Source: Streptomyces katrae (GTDB lineage Bacteria > Actinomycetota > Actinomycetes > Streptomycetales > Streptomycetaceae). From it: a stretch of 64,000 nt of DNA. The notes beneath the pieces were generated by a model. That model was not told the DNA's origin. It worked only from the letters and a program-made list of their open reading frames with translations, and ran no database searches. Numbering within the stretch: the stretch's first letter is position 1; each line of letters begins with the position of its first letter. The stretch covers positions 124,001 to 188,000 of the forward strand of contig NZ_CP020043.1 of the NCBI RefSeq assembly GCF_002028425.1. Reading direction: 5' to 3'. The position numbers and the translations under genes are program-made. Positions 17,900 through 27,983 of this stretch are shown one piece after another.

Positions 17900-19754
17900 C
17901 GATGGTCTCCTTCAGGGCCGCGGCGAGCTCCTCGGCCTTGAACGGCATGCCGTTGACCTGGGTGTGGGAGCGGGCGTCCACCAGGTACCGGGCGCGGATG
18001 AGGGTGGCGAGCTGGCCCAGGTTCATTTCGGGGACGACCACCCGTTCGTAGTGCTTCAGGGCCTCGCCGAGGTTGGCGGGGAAGGGGTTGAGGTGGCGCA
18101 GGTGGGCCTGGGCGATCGCGATTCCTCCGGCGCGCAGGCGGCGGACGGCGGCGGTGATGGGGCCGTAGGTGGAGCCCCAGCCCAGGACCAGGGTGCGGGC
18201 GCCGTCCGGGTCGTCGACGTCGAGGCCGGGGACCTCGATGCCGTCGATCTTGGCCTGGCGGGTGCGGACCATGAGGTCGTGGTTGGCGGGGTCGTAGGAG
18301 ATGTTGCCCGTGCCGTCCTGCTTCTCGATCCCGCCGATGCGGTGCTCCAGGCCCGGTGTGCCGGGGACGGCCCAGGGGCGGGCGAGGGTCTGCGGGTCCC
18401 GCTTGTACGGCCAGAAGACTTCCGTGCCGTCCGCGAGCTGGTGGTTGGGGGCGGTCGCGAACTGCACGCCGAGGTCCGGCAGGTCGGCCACGTCCGGGAT
18501 CCGCCAGGGCTCGGAGCCGTTGGCGAGGTAGCCGTCGGAGAGCAGGAAGACCGGTGTGCGGTAGGTCAGGGCGATCCGCGCGGCCTCCAGCGCGGCGTCG
18601 AAGCAGTCCGCCGGGGTGCGCGGGGCGACGACGGGGACGGGCGCCTCGCCGTTGCGGCCGTACATGGCCTGGAGGAGGTCGGCCTGCTCGGTCTTGGTCG
18701 GCAGACCGGTGGACGGGCCGCCGCGCTGGATGTCCACGATCAGCAGGGGCAGCTCCAGGGAGACCGCCAGGCCGATGGTCTCGGACTTCAGGGCCACACC
18801 CGGGCCGGAGGTGGTGGTGACGCCCAGGGCCCCGCCGAACGCGGCACCCAGCGCGGCGCCGATGCCGGCGATCTCGTCCTCGGCCTGGAAGGTCCGCACC
18901 CCGAAGTTCTTGTGCTTGCTCAGCTCGTGCAGGATGTCCGAGGCCGGGGTGATGGGGTAGGAGCCCAGGTAGAGCGGCAGGTCCGCCTGGCGGGCCGCCG
19001 CGATCAGCCCGTAGGACAGGGCCAGGTTCCCCGAGATGTTGCGGTACGTGCCGGTGGGGAAGGCCCTGGTCGCGGGGGCGACCTCGTAGGAGACCGCGAA
19101 GTCCTCCGTCGTCTCCCCGAAGTTCCAGCCCGCCCGGAACGCCGCCACGTTCGCCTCGGCGATCTCCGGCTTCTTCGCGAACTTCTGGCGCAGGAAGCTC
19201 TCCGTGCCCTCCGTCGGACGGTGGTACATCCACGACAGGAGACCGAGGGCGAACATGTTCTTGCTGCGCTCGGCCTCCTTACGGGTGAGACCGAAATCCT
19301 TCAGCGCCTCCACCGTCAGAGTGGTCAGCGGGACCTGGTGGATGTTGTAGGCGTCGAGGGAGCCGTCCTCCAGGGGCGAGGTGTCGTAGCCGACCTTGGC
19401 CATCGGGCGCTTGGTGAACTCGTCCGTGTTCACGATGATCTCCGCGCCGCGCGGCACGTCGGCGATGTTCGCCTTCAGCGCGGCCGGATTCATCGCGACC
19501 AGCACGTTCGGCGCGTCACCCGGGGTCAGGATGTCGTGGTCCGCGAAGTGCAGCTGGAACGAGGACACCCCGGGCAGGGTCCCGGCAGGGGCACGGATCT
19601 CGGCGGGGAAGTTCGGCAGCGTCGAGAGGTCGTTGCCGAAGGACGCCGTCTCCGAGGTGAAACGGTCACCCGTCAGCTGCATACCGTCACCCGAGTCACC
19701 CGCGAAACGGATGACCACCCGGTCGACACGGCGGATCCCGGTCTTCGTCACCAT
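17892..19754 (-). CDS. korA: 2-oxoacid:ferredoxin oxidoreductase alpha (gamma-alpha fused) subunit
   Basis: The product is 620 aa, the fused gamma-alpha form usual in actinobacteria. It opens with the gamma domain RVVIRFAGDSGDGMQLTGDRF. The alpha-domain core starts near residue 230 (GNLALSYGLIAAARQ, YPITPASDILHEL). The TPP/CoA-region motif QAEDEIAGIGAALGAAFGG follows, then GVTTTSGPGVALKSETIGLA. Together with KorB it forms the ferredoxin-reducing enzyme. Here the start lies 1 base after the stop of the 2-oxoglutarate/Fe dioxygenase gene, an arrangement not expected for a pure housekeeping korAB and suggestive of recruitment to the adjacent cluster. Confidence 0.92.
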
Positions 19755-19755
19755 G

Positions 19756-20499
19756 TCAGGCAGCGCCCTGCTCTTCGCGGCGCAGCTCCGGCTCGTGCTT
19801 GTAGCCCATGATCAGCACGTCCCGGACGGCCGCCTTCGTCGGGTCCACCGGGTGGATGGGGCGCACGGCGTGCAGGATTTGGCCGTCGGACCAGAACATC
19901 GTGTCCATCTGCTCGGTCAGGCAGAACTCGGCCACGAGCTCCCGCTCCAGGCTGTAGACCTGCGACTCGCCGCCGGCGGCGTTGAAGCGGCCCATCAGGT
20001 GGATGACGCCGAAGTCGACCTCGTCGCGGTGCGGGCCCTCGGGGGTGGGTTCGCCCGTCTCGTCCGGGGTGCTGATGATGCGGAACTGGTGGCACTGGAC
20101 GTCCCAGGGGTCGTCCAGCCAGGACTCCTCGGGGACGGGGAAGTTCTCGAAGTCGGCGCGCAGCAGCCGGGTCAGCAGCGGGTTGGCCAGCGTGGTGCGG
20201 CTGAGCGGGGCCACGTCGCGGTCGATGCCGCCGGCGTAGTCGTTGGCGTTCATCGACTGGAAGTAGGGGCGGTGCGGGCGCAGCCGGACCTCTCCGGTGC
20301 GGGGGACGAAGAAGAAGCGGTCGTAGGCGCGCTCGCGGAAGCGGGATCCGCCCTTCAGGTAGCGGTCCGTCTCCAGGTTCTCCCATTCGGCGGCCAGTTC
20401 CTTCACGTGCTGCCGCAATTCGGCGTCGATGACGAGCCGGTCGGCCGGCAGCAACGAATATCCGTTGGCCCGCAGTTCTTCCCTTGCCTCGGTCTGCAT
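19756..20499 (-). CDS. 2-oxoglutarate/Fe(II) dioxygenase (2OG-Fe_Oxy_2, PF10014 type)
   Basis: The product is 247 aa. The signature of the L-isoleucine-dioxygenase-like group is present: QCHQFRIISTPDETGEPTPEG, then HRDEVDFGVIHLMGR (HxD iron ligands) and QILHAVRPIHP (distal His and substrate/2OG region). Such enzymes hydroxylate free amino acids. It could hydroxylate the amino-acid precursor of the cluster product. The ATG at 20499 has GGAGGAG 6 bases upstream, and a GTG 15 bases earlier is the alternative. It is divergent from the ACP/PKS operon. Minus-strand GTCAG repeats 11 bp apart lie upstream. korAB follows immediately downstream. Confidence 0.85.
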   Translation of the reverse strand: MQTEAREELRANGYSLLPADRLVIDAELRQHVKELAAEWENLETDRYLKGGSRFRERAYDRFFFVPRTGEVRLRPHRPYFQSMNANDYAGGIDRDVAPLSRTTLANPLLTRLLRADFENFPVPEESWLDDPWDVQCHQFRIISTPDETGEPTPEGPHRDEVDFGVIHLMGRFNAAGGESQVYSLERELVAEFCLTEQMDTMFWSDGQILHAVRPIHPVDPTKAAVRDVLIMGYKHEPELRREEQGAA

Positions 20500-20556
20500 G
20501 ATTGGCTCCTCCACCGCCGGATCTCACACTGCGCTTCCGAGGTTCCCACGGCGCTG

Positions 20557-20572
20557 CTGACGCTGAACTGAC
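20557..20572 (-). promoter_or_regulatory. SARP-type box pair for dioxygenase-korAB operon
   Basis: On the minus strand GTCAG starts at 20572 and 20561, exactly 11 bases apart. The -10 element is not obvious. It faces the plus-strand triplet at 20593, so both divergent operons carry the same signal. Confidence 0.5.
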
Positions 20573-20592
20573 GGAGTTCGGCGGGTTTGCAC

Positions 20593-20625
20593 GTCAGATC
20601 GGCGTCAGCCGGTCGTCACACGGCC
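20593..20625 (+). promoter_or_regulatory. SARP-type direct repeats for ACP/PKS operon
   Basis: GTCAG, GTCAG and GTCAC begin at 20593, 20604 and 20615 (11-bp phase), 30-52 bases before the ACP start. TTCACT (20631-20636) is a possible -10. The 11-bp phase is the known operator geometry of SARP activators, and a SARP gene lies at 30498. Confidence 0.65.
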
Positions 20626-20644
20626 TGTGCTTCACTCGGCCGGT

Positions 20645-20941
20645 ATGACAGAACTCTTGACGTCCTCGCCCCGGACGGAACGCCGGACGGTCCTTGAGGA
20701 AATCGTCGTCGCGGAATTCAAGAAGGCGCTGCTCATGCCCGACGACGAGGAGCTGCCCCTGGAGGACAGCTTCTTCGAGCTCGGCATGACGTCCCTGCTG
20801 CTCACCATGGTCAAGCAGCGGCTGGAGGAGCAGCTGGGGCGGGGTATCAGCAGTACGGCCCTGTTCAACCAGCCCACGGTCGAGCGGCTGACCGACTATC
20901 TGGCCTCGGACGTGCTGGCCGACGTCTTCGACGCGAACTGA
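20645..20941 (+). CDS. Stand-alone acyl/peptidyl carrier protein
   Basis: The product is 98 aa. The carrier-protein four-helix pattern is visible, with the phosphopantetheine Ser in ELGMTSLLL (Ser50). The usual DSL is TSL here. The C-terminal [15 protein letters not shown] is the typical helix IV region. It lies 23 bases upstream of the PKS gene in the same operon, so it probably feeds or receives an acyl group from the PKS. The ATG at 20645 is chosen because a GTG at 20627 would overlap the promoter repeats. Confidence 0.88.
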   Translation: MTELLTSSPRTERRTVLEEIVVAEFKKALLMPDDEELPLEDSFFELGMTSLLLTMVKQRLEEQLGRGISSTALFNQPTVERLTDYLASDVLADVFDAN

Positions 20942-20964
20942 GAACCGAGAGGGGAACGGCGGCC

Positions 20965-23900
20965 ATGCCGGGACATCCGGAATTGCAGGAAAGGATCGAC
21001 GCCGCGGAGGAGACCGTCCGCCGGCAGCAGGAGGAGCTCGGGCGTTTCCGTTCGGAAAAGCACGAGCCGATCGCCGTGGTCGGTATCGGAATGCGTCTGC
21101 CCGGGGGGAACAATGCGATATCCGATCTCGACGCGTTCCTGCGCGAGGGGCGTTCCGGAATAGGGCCGCTGCCGCGCGACCGCTGGGTCCCGGAGGTGGC
21201 CGAGGACGGCATCACGGCCGTCGCGGGCGGTTTCCTCGACCGTATCGACGCGTTCGACGCGCAGTTCTTCAACATTCCGCCCAAGGACGCGCCGTTCATC
21301 GACCCCGCGCAGCGGCTGCTGATGGAGACCGTGTGGGAGGCCCTGGAGGACGCCGGGATCGATCCGGCGGGTCTTCGGCACGGCGACGGCGGGGTGTACG
21401 TGGGGGCCTCGCCGCTCGACTTCGCGCTGGAGCTGGAGGGGCTGTCCGACGAGCAGCTGGACGGGAGCCTGACGACGGGGCTCGGCGCGTACTCGCTGTC
21501 GGGGCGGCTGTCGTACTTCCTGGGCTGGCGCGGCCCGAGCCTGACGACGGACACCGCGTGCGCGGCGTCGCTGACGGCCCTGCACCTGGCGGTGGAGGGG
21601 CTGCGGCGCCGGGAGTGCGGGATCGCGCTGTGCGCCGGGGTGAACACCCTGCACAACCCGCGCTCGTACGTGATCCTCTCGCACGCGCAGATGCTGGCCC
21701 CGGACGGGCACTGCAAGACCTTCGACGAGAGCGCCGACGGCTACGCGCGCGCCGAGGGCTGCGGGGCGCTGGTCCTCAAGCGGCTGTCGGACGCGCTGGC
21801 GGACGGGGACCGGGTGCTGGCGCTGGTCCGCGGGACCGCGATCGGGCAGGACGGGGAGAGCGCGGGCCTGAGCGCGCCCAACGGCACGGCGCAGGAGGCC
21901 GTGATGCGGGCGGCGCTGGCGAACGCGCGGCTGGAGCCGGGCGACATCCAGTACGTGGAGGCGCACGGGACGGGCACCCCGCTGGGCGACCCGATCGAGA
22001 TGGGCTCGGTCAACGGGGTGTTCGGCGCCTCCCACGACCGGGAGGACCCGCTGGTCATCGGCTCGCTGAAGGCCAACATCGGGCACATGGAGCCGGCGGC
22101 CGGGCTGGGCGCGGTGATCAAGGTGATCACGCAGATGCGCGCCGGGGCCTTCTTCCCGCACGTGTGGCGGAACCTGTCGGGGCGGATCCCGTGGGACACG
22201 TACCCGATCACGGTGGCGACCGAGGAACGGCCGTGGAAGGCGCCGGTGCGCCGGGCGACCGTCAACGGGTTCGGGGTCGCCGGGGCCATCGCGGTGGCGG
22301 TGCTGGAGGAGCCGCCCGCGTCCGTGCCGGCCGAGGGGGCTCCCGTGCCGGAGGAGGGCGGGCAGGTGTTCACGCTCTCCGCCAAGTCGCGCCCGGCGCT
22401 GCGGCTCCAGGCCGAGCGGTACGCGCGTTTCCTCGCCGAGCACCCGGACACCTCCCTCGCCGACCTGTGCCGTACCCGGGCCACGGGCCGCTCCCACTTC
22501 CGGTACCGGGCGGCGGCCGCCGTCCGGGACACCGGGGAGCTGGCCGGGCACCTGGAGCGGTGGAGCGCCCCGCCGCGCGGGGACGGCAAGCCCGACGCGT
22601 TCCGCAAAACGGCCTTCCTGTTCACCGGCTCCGGTTCGCAGTACGTGGGCATGGGCCGGGCCCTGTACGGCCGCTTCCCCGTCTTCACCGCCTGCGTGGA
22701 CGAGTGCGACGCGCTGTTCGCCCCGCTGCTGGGGCGGTCGGTGGCCGCGGTGATGTTCGGGGAGGTGCCGGACGCCGAGGAGACCCTGGCCCGTACGTCC
22801 TTCACGCACGCGGCGCTGTTCACCCTGGAGTACGCCCTCGCGCGGCTGTGGCTGTCGTGGGGGGTGCGGCCGAGCGTGCTGATCGGGCACAGCGTCGGGG
22901 AGATCGTCGCGGCGACGGTGGCCGGGCTGTTCACCCTGCCCGACGGGGTCGCGTTCCTCGCCGCCCGCTCCCGGCTGATCGAGTCGGTGTCGGCGCCGGG
23001 CGGGATGGCGGCGGTGTCGGCGCCGGCGGAGGAGGTGCGGGAGCGGCTGGCGGCGTGGCCGCAGCTGGCGGTGGCGGCGGTCAACGCGCCGCAGCAGGTG
23101 GTGGTCTCGGGCGCGGCGGACGCCCTGGCCGAGGCGGTGGAGGCGCTGCGCGGGCCGGGCTGGACGGTGACCGAGCTGCACGTGTCGGCGGCGTTCCACT
23201 CACCGCTGATGGCCGAGGTGTCGCAGCCGCTGGCCGAGGTGCTGCGCGGGATCGCCTTCGGGGAGCCGCAGCTGCCGATCGTGTCGAACCTGACCGGCCG
23301 GATCGCCGATCCGCGGGAGCTGGCCACGCCCGAGTACTGGGTGCGGCACGTCAACGAGACGGTGGAATTCGCGGCCGGGGTGCGCACCATCGCCGAGCGC
23401 GGCCGGCACGTGTTCCTGGAGGTCGGCCCGTCCTCGGCGCTGACCTCGCTGGCCCGGCGGAGCGTGCCGCAGGAGCAGCACCGCTGGCTGTGCAGCCTCC
23501 GTTCGAAGGACAGCACCGGCGCCGCCCTGGAGTCGGCGCTGGCGGGCGCGTACGCGGCGGGGCTGAACATCGCCTGGGGCGAGGTGTACGCGGGCCGGCC
23601 CGGCCGGCGGATCCCGCTGCCCGGCTACGCCTTCGACCGGCGCGAGTACCGGCTCCCGGCCCGGCCCGCCGGGCGCGGCGGGGCCGGCGGCGACGGGCAC
23701 CCGCTGCTCGGGCGGGAGAGCGGACGGGACGGCGGGCGGCGGGAGTTCACGGCGCGGATCAGCGCCCAGCAGCCGGCGTACCTGGCCGACCACACCATCG
23801 GCGGACAGGTCTTCCTGCCCGCCGCCGCCTACCTGGAGCTGCTGCTCGCCGTGCAGGACGAGGTCCACGGCGACACGGGCCGGGCGGTGGAGGACGTCCG

Positions 23901-24930
23901 CTTCCACGAGGCGCTGTTCCTGTCGGACCGGCCGACGCTGCTGCTGACCCGGGTCCGCCCCGGGCCGGACGGGCGGCTGGAGGTGGAGGTCTCCAGCCGG
24001 GGCGGCGACGAGCCCGAGGGCGCCGAACGGCTGCACGCCACCGCTTCGATCGCGGCCGAGGCCGACTACGCGGGCAGCGGCCTCGGCGGCCCGGCCCGGA
24101 CCCTGCTGGCGCTGACCGGGGCCCTGGACGGCGAGGAGCCCTCGCGGGTGATGGACGGCGCGGAGGTGAAGGCCGCGTACGCGGAGGCCGGGCTGGAGTA
24201 CGGGCCGCAGTTCCTGCGGGCCCGCTCGGTGACCTCGTACGGCCCGGACTTCGCGGTGACCGAGCTCGCGGGCGGGGACGTGTCCCGGGCCGAGCTGCTG
24301 CCCCCGCCGCTGCTGGACGGGTCCACGCACGGCCTGGCGGCGCTCACCGACGACGGCAAGCGGTACGTGGCCACCAGCGTGGGCCGGCTGCGCGCCTTCA
24401 AGAAGCCGCGCGGGGAGGTGCTGCGCTCGGCGGCCCGGGTCACGCGCGCCGAGGACCCGGAGCGGACGGACCCGGCGTTCACCCTGGACGTGCTGCTGCT
24501 GGAGGAGGACGGCCGGCCGGTGATGGAGCTGTCCGGCATGGGCTTCACCCGGCTCCCGGACCGCCCGGTGGAGGCGGCGGCCGCCGAACGCACCGCGCAG
24601 GCGGCGGCTTCGGCGGCGCCGGTGGACGTGGAGGCGCTGGCGGCGGCCGGGCCGGAGGAGCGGCAGACGGCGATGGTGGCCCTGATCCGGGCGACGGTCG
24701 CGGCGCTGCTGGCGGTCGACGACCCGGAGTACATCGACACCCGGGCGAGCTTCCTGGAGCTCGGCGTGGACTCGCTGACGGCCATCGTGCTGAAGAACCA
24801 GCTCCAGACGCGGCTGCGGATCCCGCTGCTGTCCTCGGCGGTCTTCGACCACCCGTCGGTGGAGGAGCTCGCCGAGCTGCTGTCCGTGCGGCTGGCGGCC
24901 GGGGCGGCGCCGGCTCCGGCCGCGGCCTGA
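20965..24930 (+). CDS. Type I polyketide synthase, KS-AT-DH-ACP
   Basis: The product is 1321 aa. A docking-like coiled coil occupies residues 1-30. The KS (about 34-450) has triad C199 (DTACAAS), H334 (EAHGTGT) and H374 (KANIGHMEP). The KS tail [16 protein letters not shown] departs from the usual GTNAH form. The AT (about 548-850) has nucleophile S643 in GHSVG and an AFHS motif, pointing to malonyl-CoA. The DH has [11 protein letters not shown] and LLDGSTHG (hotdog motifs). The ACP has Ser1270 in GVDSL. No KR or ER is present, so the DH either needs a trans-acting ketoreductase or is vestigial. One malonyl extension, possibly used iteratively, is expected. Ligase, thioesterase and free ACP lie in the same operon. 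Confidence 0.93.
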   Translation: MPGHPELQERIDAAEETVRRQQEELGRFRSEKHEPIAVVGIGMRLPGGNNAISDLDAFLREGRSGIGPLPRDRWVPEVAEDGITAVAGGFLDRIDAFDAQFFNIPPKDAPFIDPAQRLLMETVWEALEDAGIDPAGLRHGDGGVYVGASPLDFALELEGLSDEQLDGSLTTGLGAYSLSGRLSYFLGWRGPSLTTDTACAASLTALHLAVEGLRRRECGIALCAGVNTLHNPRSYVILSHAQMLAPDGHCKTFDESADGYARAEGCGALVLKRLSDALADGDRVLALVRGTAIGQDGESAGLSAPNGTAQEAVMRAALANARLEPGDIQYVEAHGTGTPLGDPIEMGSVNGVFGASHDREDPLVIGSLKANIGHMEPAAGLGAVIKVITQMRAGAFFPHVWRNLSGRIPWDTYPITVATEERPWKAPVRRATVNGFGVAGAIAVAVLEEPPASVPAEGAPVPEEGGQVFTLSAKSRPALRLQAERYARFLAEHPDTSLADLCRTRATGRSHFRYRAAAAVRDTGELAGHLERWSAPPRGDGKPDAFRKTAFLFTGSGSQYVGMGRALYGRFPVFTACVDECDALFAPLLGRSVAAVMFGEVPDAEETLARTSFTHAALFTLEYALARLWLSWGVRPSVLIGHSVGEIVAATVAGLFTLPDGVAFLAARSRLIESVSAPGGMAAVSAPAEEVRERLAAWPQLAVAAVNAPQQVVVSGAADALAEAVEALRGPGWTVTELHVSAAFHSPLMAEVSQPLAEVLRGIAFGEPQLPIVSNLTGRIADPRELATPEYWVRHVNETVEFAAGVRTIAERGRHVFLEVGPSSALTSLARRSVPQEQHRWLCSLRSKDSTGAALESALAGAYAAGLNIAWGEVYAGRPGRRIPLPGYAFDRREYRLPARPAGRGGAGGDGHPLLGRESGRDGGRREFTARISAQQPAYLADHTIGGQVFLPAAAYLELLLAVQDEVHGDTGRAVEDVRFHEALFLSDRPTLLLTRVRPGPDGRLEVEVSSRGGDEPEGAERLHATASIAAEADYAGSGLGGPARTLLALTGALDGEEPSRVMDGAEVKAAYAEAGLEYGPQFLRARSVTSYGPDFAVTELAGGDVSRAELLPPPLLDGSTHGLAALTDDGKRYVATSVGRLRAFKKPRGEVLRSAARVTRAEDPERTDPAFTLDVLLLEEDGRPVMELSGMGFTRLPDRPVEAAAAERTAQAAASAAPVDVEALAAAGPEERQTAMVALIRATVAALLAVDDPEYIDTRASFLELGVDSLTAIVLKNQLQTRLRIPLLSSAVFDHPSVEELAELLSVRLAAGAAPAPAAA

Positions 24931-24950
24931 ACTGCCCTCCCCCCCGAACC

Positions 24951-24986
24951 GGGGCCACGGCGGAACGCCTCGGCCGCCGTGGCCCC
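24951..24986 (+). terminator. Hairpin between PKS and ligase genes
   Basis: Arms GGGGCCACGGCGG (24951-24963) and CCGCCGTGGCCCC (24974-24986) are perfect over 13 bp around a 10-base loop. It lacks a T tract and lies inside an apparent operon, so it may attenuate or protect mRNA ends rather than terminate fully. Confidence 0.55.
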
Positions 24987-25023
24987 CTCAACCGTCCGAG
25001 CGACCGACAAGGGAAACGAACCC

Positions 25024-26622
25024 ATGGACAACCGTACGGAGGACCGGACCCTCGCCGCCCGCGCGGCGCTGCACGCCCGGACCCGGCCCGACCAGCCCGC
25101 GGTGGTGTGCGAGGACCGTGCGCTCACCTACGGGGAGCTGCACCGGGAGAGCAACCGCACCGCGCACGCGCTGCTGGCCGCGGGGCTCGCGGTCGGATCG
25201 CGGGTGGGCTATCTGGGCCGGGAGTCCGAGCGCTACTACGACCTGGCGCTGGGCTGCGCGAAGAGCGGCGCGGTGCTGGTGCCGGTGAACTCGCGGCTCA
25301 CGGTCGGCGAGGTCGAGCACGTCCTGCGCGACTCGGAGGCAGAACTCCTCTTCGTGGAGCGGGAGTTCAGACCCCTGGTGGACAAGCTGCGGCCGGTGCT
25401 GCCGGGGCTGCGCGAGGTCGTGGAGATGGACTCGGACCGCCATGTGGCGGGCGGGTTCCTCGACTGGAAGGCCGGCCTGCCGGACACCGAGCCGCCGACG
25501 GCCGGTGCTGCCGGTTTCGACGATCCGGTGGCGCAGCTGTACACGAGCGGGACGACCGGGCTGCCGAAGGGGGTGGTGCTGGCGCAGCGGACCTTCTTCA
25601 CCTTCATCGCCGACACCCGGGCGGCCGGGGTGGACTGGATCGACTGGCGGCCCGAGGACCGGGGGCTGAGCTGCTTCCCGGGCCTGCACACGGCCGGGTT
25701 CGGCTGGTTCATGCACGCCTTCAACGCGGGCGCGACGACGGTGGTGATGCGCCAGTTCGTCGCCGACGAGGCGACCCGGCTGATCGAACGGCACCGGATC
25801 ACCACCCTGTGGGCGGCGCCCGCGATGCTGCGGATGATGCTGGCCGAGCGGGGCACGACCCGCGAGACCTTCCGTTCCCTGCGCAAGGTGGTCTACAGCG
25901 GCTCCCCCATCGACCGCGAGCTGCTGCTGACCTGCATCGACGTCCTGGGCTGCGCGCTGGCGCAGGGCTACTCCTCGGCGGAGGCGGGCAGTTTCCTGAC
26001 CGTTCTGGCGCCGGAGGACCACACGGCGGACAGCCGGGTGCTGGGTTCCGCGGGCCGGGCGGTGCCGGGGGTCACGCTGCGGATCCTGGACCAGGAGGGC
26101 CGGCCGCTGCCGGCCGGCGAGGTGGGCCGGGTGGTGGTGCACAGCCCGGCGCGCTTCCTCGGCTACTGGCGGCTGCCGGAGGTGACCGCGCAGGCGCTGT
26201 CCGGGGAGTCCGGGGAGTGGCTGTCGATGGGCGACATGGGCCATGTGGACGAGGACGGCTACCTGTTCCTCGCCGACCGGGTCAACGACACCATCATCGT
26301 CGCAGGTCAGAACATCTATCCCACGGAGGTGGAGAATGCCCTGCGGGCCCATCCGGCGGTCGCGGAGGTCTCTGTGTACGGGGTCCCGCACCCGGACTGG
26401 GGTGAGGCCGTACGCGCCGCGGTGGTGCTGCGGCCGGAGGCCGCAGGGACCGCCCCGCGGGAGTTCCTGCGGTTCCTGAACGGCCGGATCGCCGGGTTCA
26501 AGATCCCCACCGGGTACGACCTCGTCGCCGAACTGCCGCGCAATCCCACCGGCAAGGTGCTGCGCCGGGTGCTGCGGGAGCGGTTCGAGGCGGCTGCCGC
26601 GGACCCGGCCCGCGCGGCGTAG
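25024..26622 (+). CDS. AMP-forming acyl-CoA/acyl-ACP ligase
   Basis: The product is 532 aa, an ANL-superfamily adenylating enzyme: P-loop QLYTSGTTGLPKGVVLA, A5-like QGYSSAEAG, A7 YLFLADRVNDTIIVAGQN and the catalytic Lys in NPTGKVLRR. The lack of a carrier domain fits a free-standing fatty-acid or aryl-acid ligase that activates a starter acid to CoA or loads the neighbouring ACP. It follows the PKS gene by about 90 bases and is nearly contiguous with the thioesterase. Confidence 0.9.
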   Translation: MDNRTEDRTLAARAALHARTRPDQPAVVCEDRALTYGELHRESNRTAHALLAAGLAVGSRVGYLGRESERYYDLALGCAKSGAVLVPVNSRLTVGEVEHVLRDSEAELLFVEREFRPLVDKLRPVLPGLREVVEMDSDRHVAGGFLDWKAGLPDTEPPTAGAAGFDDPVAQLYTSGTTGLPKGVVLAQRTFFTFIADTRAAGVDWIDWRPEDRGLSCFPGLHTAGFGWFMHAFNAGATTVVMRQFVADEATRLIERHRITTLWAAPAMLRMMLAERGTTRETFRSLRKVVYSGSPIDRELLLTCIDVLGCALAQGYSSAEAGSFLTVLAPEDHTADSRVLGSAGRAVPGVTLRILDQEGRPLPAGEVGRVVVHSPARFLGYWRLPEVTAQALSGESGEWLSMGDMGHVDEDGYLFLADRVNDTIIVAGQNIYPTEVENALRAHPAVAEVSVYGVPHPDWGEAVRAAVVLRPEAAGTAPREFLRFLNGRIAGFKIPTGYDLVAELPRNPTGKVLRRVLRERFEAAAADPARAA

Positions 26623-26626
26623 TCGC

Positions 26627-27415
26627 GTGGAGACGGTACAGGTGCCCGTGCGCGCGGGCCCGCTGCCCGAGGTCCAGGGCGCCACGCGGTGGCTGCATCC
26701 GGCGGAGGCCGATCCGGACGCCGAGGTGCGGCTGTTCCTGCTGCACCACAGCGGGGGCGGCGCCTCGATGTACCGGGCGTGGCCGGGCCAGCTGCCCGCG
26801 TCGGTGGCCTGCCAGGCGGTGCAGCTGCCGGGCCGTCAGGAGCGGCGCCGCGAGGCCCCGTACACCCGGCTCGGCCCCCTGGCCGAGGCCCTGGCGCGGG
26901 TGGTGTCGGACGAGTTGGACGAGCGCCCGTACGCGGTGTTCGGGCACTCGATGGGGGCGCTGCTCGGCTACCGGCTGACGGTGGAGCTGGAGCGGCGGGG
27001 CCTGCCGGCGCCGTCGCTGCTCGCCGTGTCGGGGTGGGCGCCGCTGGGGTTCACGGCGCCGCCGGACCTGGTGGCGTGTCCGCTGGGGGCGCTGCGGGTG
27101 CTGGGCGGGCTGCCGCCGGAGGTCGAGGAGGATCCGGAGCTGCTGGCGGCGGCGGTCCGCGCGATGGGCGCGGACGGGGCGGTGTGCGCGGACTTCTCGG
27201 ACGACGGGGCGGCCGTGGGCTGTCCCGTCGTCGCCTACTCCGGGCGCGGGGACCCGCTCCTCGCGCCCGAGGCCATGCGGTCGTGGGCCGGGCGGACTCC
27301 GGAGTTCCTGGGGTGCCGGACCTTCCCCGGGGACCACTTCTACCTGCGGACCCACGCCCGCGCCATCACGGCCGACCTGGCCCAGCTGCTGCCGCGGTAC
27401 GCCGCGGCGGACTGA
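26627..27415 (+). CDS. Type II thioesterase
   Basis: The product is 262 aa. It is the alpha/beta-hydrolase thioesterase II family of PKS/NRPS clusters: LFLLHHSGGGASMYRAWPGQL, LPGRQERRREAPY, nucleophile GHSMGALLGY, and the catalytic His in FPGDHFYLR. It probably edits stalled acyl groups from the ACPs. The start is GTG 26627, only 4 bases after the ligase stop, indicating tight coupling. Confidence 0.9.
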   Translation: METVQVPVRAGPLPEVQGATRWLHPAEADPDAEVRLFLLHHSGGGASMYRAWPGQLPASVACQAVQLPGRQERRREAPYTRLGPLAEALARVVSDELDERPYAVFGHSMGALLGYRLTVELERRGLPAPSLLAVSGWAPLGFTAPPDLVACPLGALRVLGGLPPEVEEDPELLAAAVRAMGADGAVCADFSDDGAAVGCPVVAYSGRGDPLLAPEAMRSWAGRTPEFLGCRTFPGDHFYLRTHARAITADLAQLLPRYAAAD

Positions 27416-27454
27416 GCGGGCGGCGTCCCAGGAGAATCCCGGAGGTACCCCTTC

Positions 27455-27916
27455 ATGCTGCCCCGACCCAACGAACTCCTCGCGCGCTACGTCGCGTTGT
27501 GGAACGAGAAGGACCCGCGGCGCCGTCGCGACATGGTCCATGCGATGTACGCGCCGGACTGCGTCTACGTCTTCTACCGCAAGGACCCGATCCGGGGCCA
27601 CGCGGCCCTGCTGGACCAGCTGGCCTACACGCACGAGGTGTACGGTCCGATGGGGTACGAGTTCCGGTCCTCGCACAACGCGACCGGCCACCACGACGTC
27701 GTCCGGTTCAACTGGGTGATGGTCACGGCGGCCACGGGCGAGATGGAGATGTCCGGCCAGGACATCCTCGTGCTCGCCGAGGACGGTCGAATTCAAGCCG
27801 ACTACCAGTTCCACGACCGGATGCCCTCGTCGTTCGTCTACAACGACGGGTACGAGGAGCACGGCGTGGCGGTGCGCCACGCCCGGCCGACGCGCACCGG
27901 TGCCACGGGCCCCTGA
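27455..27916 (+). CDS. SnoaL/NTF2-like protein
   Basis: The product is 153 aa. The cone-shaped NTF2 fold is suggested by LLARYVALWNEKD, MYAPDCVYVFYRKD, the HHDVVRFNWVM strand and GQDILVLAEDGRI. Such proteins act as small cyclases, isomerases or dehydratases in polyketide pathways, or bind ligands. It is the last gene of the ACP-PKS-ligase-TE operon and is followed by a strong terminator. It has a second NTF2-like counterpart at 46687 in the other half of the cluster. Confidence 0.75.
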   Translation: MLPRPNELLARYVALWNEKDPRRRRDMVHAMYAPDCVYVFYRKDPIRGHAALLDQLAYTHEVYGPMGYEFRSSHNATGHHDVVRFNWVMVTAATGEMEMSGQDILVLAEDGRIQADYQFHDRMPSSFVYNDGYEEHGVAVRHARPTRTGATGP

Positions 27917-27926
27917 GCGGCCGTAC

Positions 27927-27962
27927 GGGGGCCCCGCGGCAGGCGTCTGCCGCGGGGCCCCC
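27927..27962. terminator. Bidirectional terminator (16-bp stem)
   Basis: Arms GGGGGCCCCGCGGCAG and CTGCCGCGGGGCCCCC pair perfectly around GCGT. It lies between the convergent SnoaL-like gene and TetR gene. Confidence 0.85.
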
Positions 27963-27983
27963 GATGCGGGCGGGGGCCTCCGG

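Noticed and set aside
21333..26405. 1690-codon frame overlapping the PKS and ligase genes
   Set aside because: Arg/Gly/Ala shadow in another frame. The PKS frame contains all catalytic motifs.
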